From: Paenibacillus sp. FSL H7-0737
GTDB lineage: Bacteria > Bacillota > Bacilli > Paenibacillales > Paenibacillaceae
Length of the DNA stretch: 64,000 nt
Reading direction: 5' to 3'
NCBI RefSeq assembly: GCF_000758545.1
Contig: NZ_CP009279.1
Span: 3,906,001-3,970,000, forward strand
In this document: piece after piece, positions 61,938-64,000 of the stretch
Numbering within the stretch: the first letter of the stretch is position 1
How the letters are laid out: the number at the start of each line of letters is the position of its first letter
Program-made: the position numbers and the translations under genes
The notes under the pieces: generated by a model
The model's input: only the letters and a program-made list of their open reading frames with translations
Told to the model about the DNA's origin: nothing
Databases searched by the model: none

Positions 61938-62079
61938 TCAATTCACTCCCAATAATTACCTTTTAGGATAAAGGGAATTCAGAGGTTTAACAAGCAACTA
62001 TAGTTGTGTTGCGTCATTAATACAAGTAACAGGAAGCCCACCATTCGTATGATATGTATTTTTGCACAATGCACCAAAA

Positions 62080-62113
62080 AAACCGAGAAGCGCGATCTCA
62101 CGCCTCTCGGTTT
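62080..62113 (-). terminator. Terminator of the ArsR gene
   Basis: AAACCGAGA (62080-62088) pairs with TCTCGGTTT (62105-62113), extended by GCG/CGC; the minus strand continues with a T-run. Confidence 0.88.
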
Positions 62114-62114
62114 A

Positions 62115-62447
62115 TCATTCATTGTTATGATCTGCTTCAACATATTCTTTAAGCGCAAACAGTTTATTAGCCCAGTATTGTTCAAAAAAGGTAAGCCAAT
62201 CTTGAAGCTCCAGTAGAGGCTCTGGCTGAAGCTTGTACCGAGTCTCCCGACCGACTTTCTGACTGCTAACAAGCTGCGCATCGGACAATACTTGTAAATG
62301 CTTGTTAACAGCGGTTCGGCTGATCGGGTAGCAGTCCGAGATGGACGCTATGGACATTTCCTTATTAGCAAGCAGCTTTAGCAGACTGCGGCGGGTAGGA
62401 TCTGCTATCGCTTGAAATACATCATGTCCAGATTCAGCGACTGGCAT
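62115..62447 (-). CDS. ArsR-family winged-helix regulator
   Basis: 110 aa: DPTRRSLLKLLANKEMSI and the recognition helix ISRTAVNKHLQVL, then a beta-wing VGRETRYKL. No metal-binding Cys motif (ELCVCDL) is present, so it belongs to the non-metal subgroup often paired with SRPBCC proteins. It starts 1 nt after the stop of such a gene. It probably represses the operon through the palindrome inside the promoter. Confidence 0.92.
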   Translation of the reverse strand: MPVAESGHDVFQAIADPTRRSLLKLLANKEMSIASISDCYPISRTAVNKHLQVLSDAQLVSSQKVGRETRYKLQPEPLLELQDWLTFFEQYWANKLFALKEYVEADHNNE

Positions 62448-62448
62448 C

Positions 62449-62871
62449 TTAAGCCTCGATATAAGCAGGAAGTTTTTCTTGGACGATTTTCTCCCAGCCG
62501 CCGTTCATAAAGCCACGAACGATTGGATGCGGTTGACCAAATTCAGTTACCTTTTCAGGGTCCCATCCAGAATGAATCACGGTGAACTCCGTTTTCCCAT
62601 TAATCTCTTTCAATTCAAAAGCAAGATGCCAATCCTTCCCCCAATTAAAACCGACACGATTCGGTTCATCAATCTCTGTAACTTTACATGGGGAATCCCC
62701 GAATTGTCCAGCATGTAGAATGAACTCATGACCTACCACTGGCTCGAATGTACTTGGCATCCACCAGGCAGCTATTCCTTCAGCAGTGGAAACAGCTTTC
62801 CATACTTTTTCAATTGGCGCATTGAGTGTAATTGTTTGACGAATATCTTGTAGTGGTCCTTGAGTTTGCAT
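62449..62871 (-). CDS. SRPBCC/AHSA1-domain protein
   Basis: 140 aa START-like fold: APIEKVWKAVSTAEGIAAWW, GHEFILHAG and FTVIHSGWDPEKV, with a C-terminal helix GGWEKIVQEKLPAYIEA. Ligand-binding cavity protein (activator of Hsp90 ATPase homologue 1-like); ligand unknown. GGAGG start. First gene of an operon with arsR under a very strong promoter. Confidence 0.92.
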   Translation of the reverse strand: MQTQGPLQDIRQTITLNAPIEKVWKAVSTAEGIAAWWMPSTFEPVVGHEFILHAGQFGDSPCKVTEIDEPNRVGFNWGKDWHLAFELKEINGKTEFTVIHSGWDPEKVTEFGQPHPIVRGFMNGGWEKIVQEKLPAYIEA

Positions 62872-62898
62872 AAATTTCCTCCAAAATTCATTTTAATG

Positions 62899-62949
62899 TA
62901 ACACCTTCTGGTTTCGTTTTTATTATAACACCATTTGGTGTTATGTCAA
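62899..62949 (-). promoter_or_regulatory. SRPBCC-arsR promoter with operator in the spacer
   Basis: On the minus strand TTGACA (62944-62949) and TATAAT (62922-62927), both consensus, have a 16-bp spacer. ATAACACCA-TT-TGGTGTTAT (62925-62944, 9-bp arms) fills it. A second, degenerate copy (AACACC..TGGT, from ~62899) lies downstream near the transcript start. Confidence 0.85.
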
Positions 62950-62989
62950 TTTGCAGAAACCTAAAGAGAATAGCGGAGGAAAGCCTTAA

Positions 62990-63364
62990 CTAGATCCAAG
63001 TATCATTGGCTGCTGTTAATTCGGACTCAGTACCGCCAGTGTTTACTACGCTTCTAGGCTCCACCAACATGATATGGCATTCCTTTTCGGCGGAAGGCTT
63101 CATCTCGACTCCCTTTGGGAGAATAAACATCTCACCCTTGGAGATTTTAACCTGACCATCACGGAAATCAATGGTCATCTCCCCTTCGAGCGTGAAAAAT
63201 ACCTTATCGGTATCTTGATGAACATGCCATTCAAAATCCCCAGTGATCTTAATAAGTTTAAATTGATAGTCATTCATTTCACCAATGACTTTCGGAGACC
63301 AAAGGTCGTTAAATTTAGATAACTTATCGTTCAGATTAATAGCTTGATAATGGATAGTAATCAC
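62990..63364 (-). CDS. Cupin-domain protein
   Basis: 124 aa single cupin: motif 1 WHVHQDTDKVFFTLEGEM with two His and a Glu position, motif 2 KGEMFILPKGVEMKP. Metal binding is likely; function unknown. The GTG start overlaps the Shine-Dalgarno (AAGGAGTG), and an in-frame TAA lies two codons upstream, so initiation at GTG is poorly spaced; the ATC three codons later has ideal spacing but is non-canonical. Twenty nt behind the iron-type binding-protein gene. Confidence 0.85.
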   Translation of the reverse strand: MITIHYQAINLNDKLSKFNDLWSPKVIGEMNDYQFKLIKITGDFEWHVHQDTDKVFFTLEGEMTIDFRDGQVKISKGEMFILPKGVEMKPSAEKECHIMLVEPRSVVNTGGTESELTAANDTWI

Positions 63365-63384
63365 TCCTTATTTTCCTCAACTTA

Positions 63385-64000
63385 TTAGCGCTTAAGCAAG
63401 GCGGATAATATATTTTGTAAAGCGTAATCAATAGCTAATGGTCCACCAGTAATAGCAGAATTATCCATTAAATAGACATTGCCTTCCTTTACGGCATTCA
63501 TAGCATTCCACACATTACTTTGTTTTAAGTTATTCATTAATTCCTCCTTTTTTGTAATGTCACCTATAAGGAAAATATGGTCTGCTTGAACAGTTGATAT
63601 TCCTTCAAACGAAGTAAATTCATTATTATTACCTGCATATGTATCATCCGGTGTAAGCCCCAGTCCCTTTTTTTTATCAAAAGCAAGTTTATAGACCGGA
63701 TTCCCTTCACCTAGAACATTAAAAGTTTTTCCATCCCAAGACAATATAAGCGATACTGTCTCTCTTTCCATCGACTTTAATGTTTCACGCCCATTTGTAA
63801 TATCTTTCATCATTTTATCAATTACTTTTTCCGCTTCGTCTTCTTGGCCAATAATCATGGCTACTGTACGGAGTCCATATTGCCAATCTTCATAGATGTC
63901 CTTGTATTTTAATGTAATGACTGGTGCAATTTTATCTAGTAAATCATACACTGCTTCATGATGCTCTGTTGCTAAAATAAAATCAGGATTAATAGATAGA
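63385..64000 (-). CDS. Iron/siderophore-type ABC substrate-binding protein, C-terminal part (start outside window)
   Basis: The frame is open to the right edge (LSINPDFILATEHHEAVYDLL...), so the N-terminus, including any lipoprotein signal, is missing. The visible 205 residues fit a Peripla_BP_2 (FhuD/BtuF-like) second lobe: APVITLKYKDIYEDWQYGLR, linker helix with MIIGQEDEAEKVID, SLILSWDGKTFNVLGEG, DHIFLIGDITKKEE, and a C-terminal helix IDYALQNILSALL. It would capture ferric siderophore outside the membrane; the substrate cannot be specified. Confidence 0.85.
   Translation of the reverse strand, partial: LSINPDFILATEHHEAVYDLLDKIAPVITLKYKDIYEDWQYGLRTVAMIIGQEDEAEKVIDKMMKDITNGRETLKSMERETVSLILSWDGKTFNVLGEGNPVYKLAFDKKKGLGLTPDDTYAGNNNEFTSFEGISTVQADHIFLIGDITKKEELMNNLKQSNVWNAMNAVKEGNVYLMDNSAITGGPLAIDYALQNILSALLKR

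Noticed and set aside
62004..62216. Small plus-strand frame of 70 codons across the ArsR terminator
   Set aside because: Overlaps the terminator and the ArsR gene, no ribosome site.
1..64000. tRNA, rRNA, CRISPR arrays, insertion sequences, prophage or origin
   Set aside because: No cloverleaf, no evenly spaced repeats with spacers, no transposase or integrase motifs and no DnaA-box cluster were seen by eye; the tailspike-like gene stands alone without other phage genes.

Overview
The window looks like a Paenibacillus-type low-to-mid GC Gram-positive chromosome segment. Evidence: AGGAGG-like ribosome sites with frequent TTG/GTG starts, LplB/YtcP-type sugar permeases, a YesM/YesN two-component pair, a tyrosine T-box leader, a B. 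subtilis eps-like exopolysaccharide (EPS) locus, and a surface protein whose visible C-terminal part resembles the domain preceding SLH repeats in Paenibacillus. No rRNA, tRNA, CRISPR array, IS element or prophage was found.

Layout. 1-3.4 kb: the N-terminal 1128 codons of a modular surface protein (cadherin-like, LamG, four Big_2, FN3), running off the left edge. 3.5-7.7 kb: a SARP-type response regulator and a very large hybrid histidine kinase with two different kinase modules. 8-12.5 kb: two MerR-controlled small units (MerR/GNAT/hydrolase and MerR/serine hydrolase), each with a 19-bp-spacer promoter.

13-34.4 kb is the most distinctive block: a catabolic locus for sulfated glycans. It holds a GH35 beta-galactosidase, a GH20-type hexosaminidase, three Cys-type sulfatases, a sugar ABC importer without its own ATPase, YesN/YesM, an AraC regulator, an aerobic formylglycine-generating enzyme, a split CHR-type transporter, a ROK-like regulator and an oxygen-independent radical-SAM sulfatase maturase. 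None of the hydrolases has a signal peptide, so the inferred scheme is import of sulfated Gal/GlcNAc oligosaccharides and cytoplasmic desulfation and trimming. Having both maturases would keep the sulfatases active with or without oxygen.

34.5-39.7 kb is housekeeping or mixed: a small unknown protein, tyrS with a T-box, a HEAT-repeat protein, a frameshifted Crp/Fnr regulator and a luciferase-like oxidoreductase. 40-56.4 kb is an EPS locus (chain-length regulator and kinase, flippase, polymerase/ligase, GT4, 4,6-dehydratase, LCP, PglC-like transferase, GNATs, DegT aminotransferase, epimerase, acyltransferase). It has a structured 5' leader and a convergent beta-helix, tailspike-like gene.

56.4-64 kb: two SDRs with a TetR regulator, a DrrAB-type exporter, a decayed peptide-export cassette (frame-broken double-glycine precursor, truncated parvulin, truncated ABC exporter), an SRPBCC-ArsR operon with a palindromic operator inside its promoter, a cupin, and the C-terminal part of an iron-type binding protein running off the right edge.
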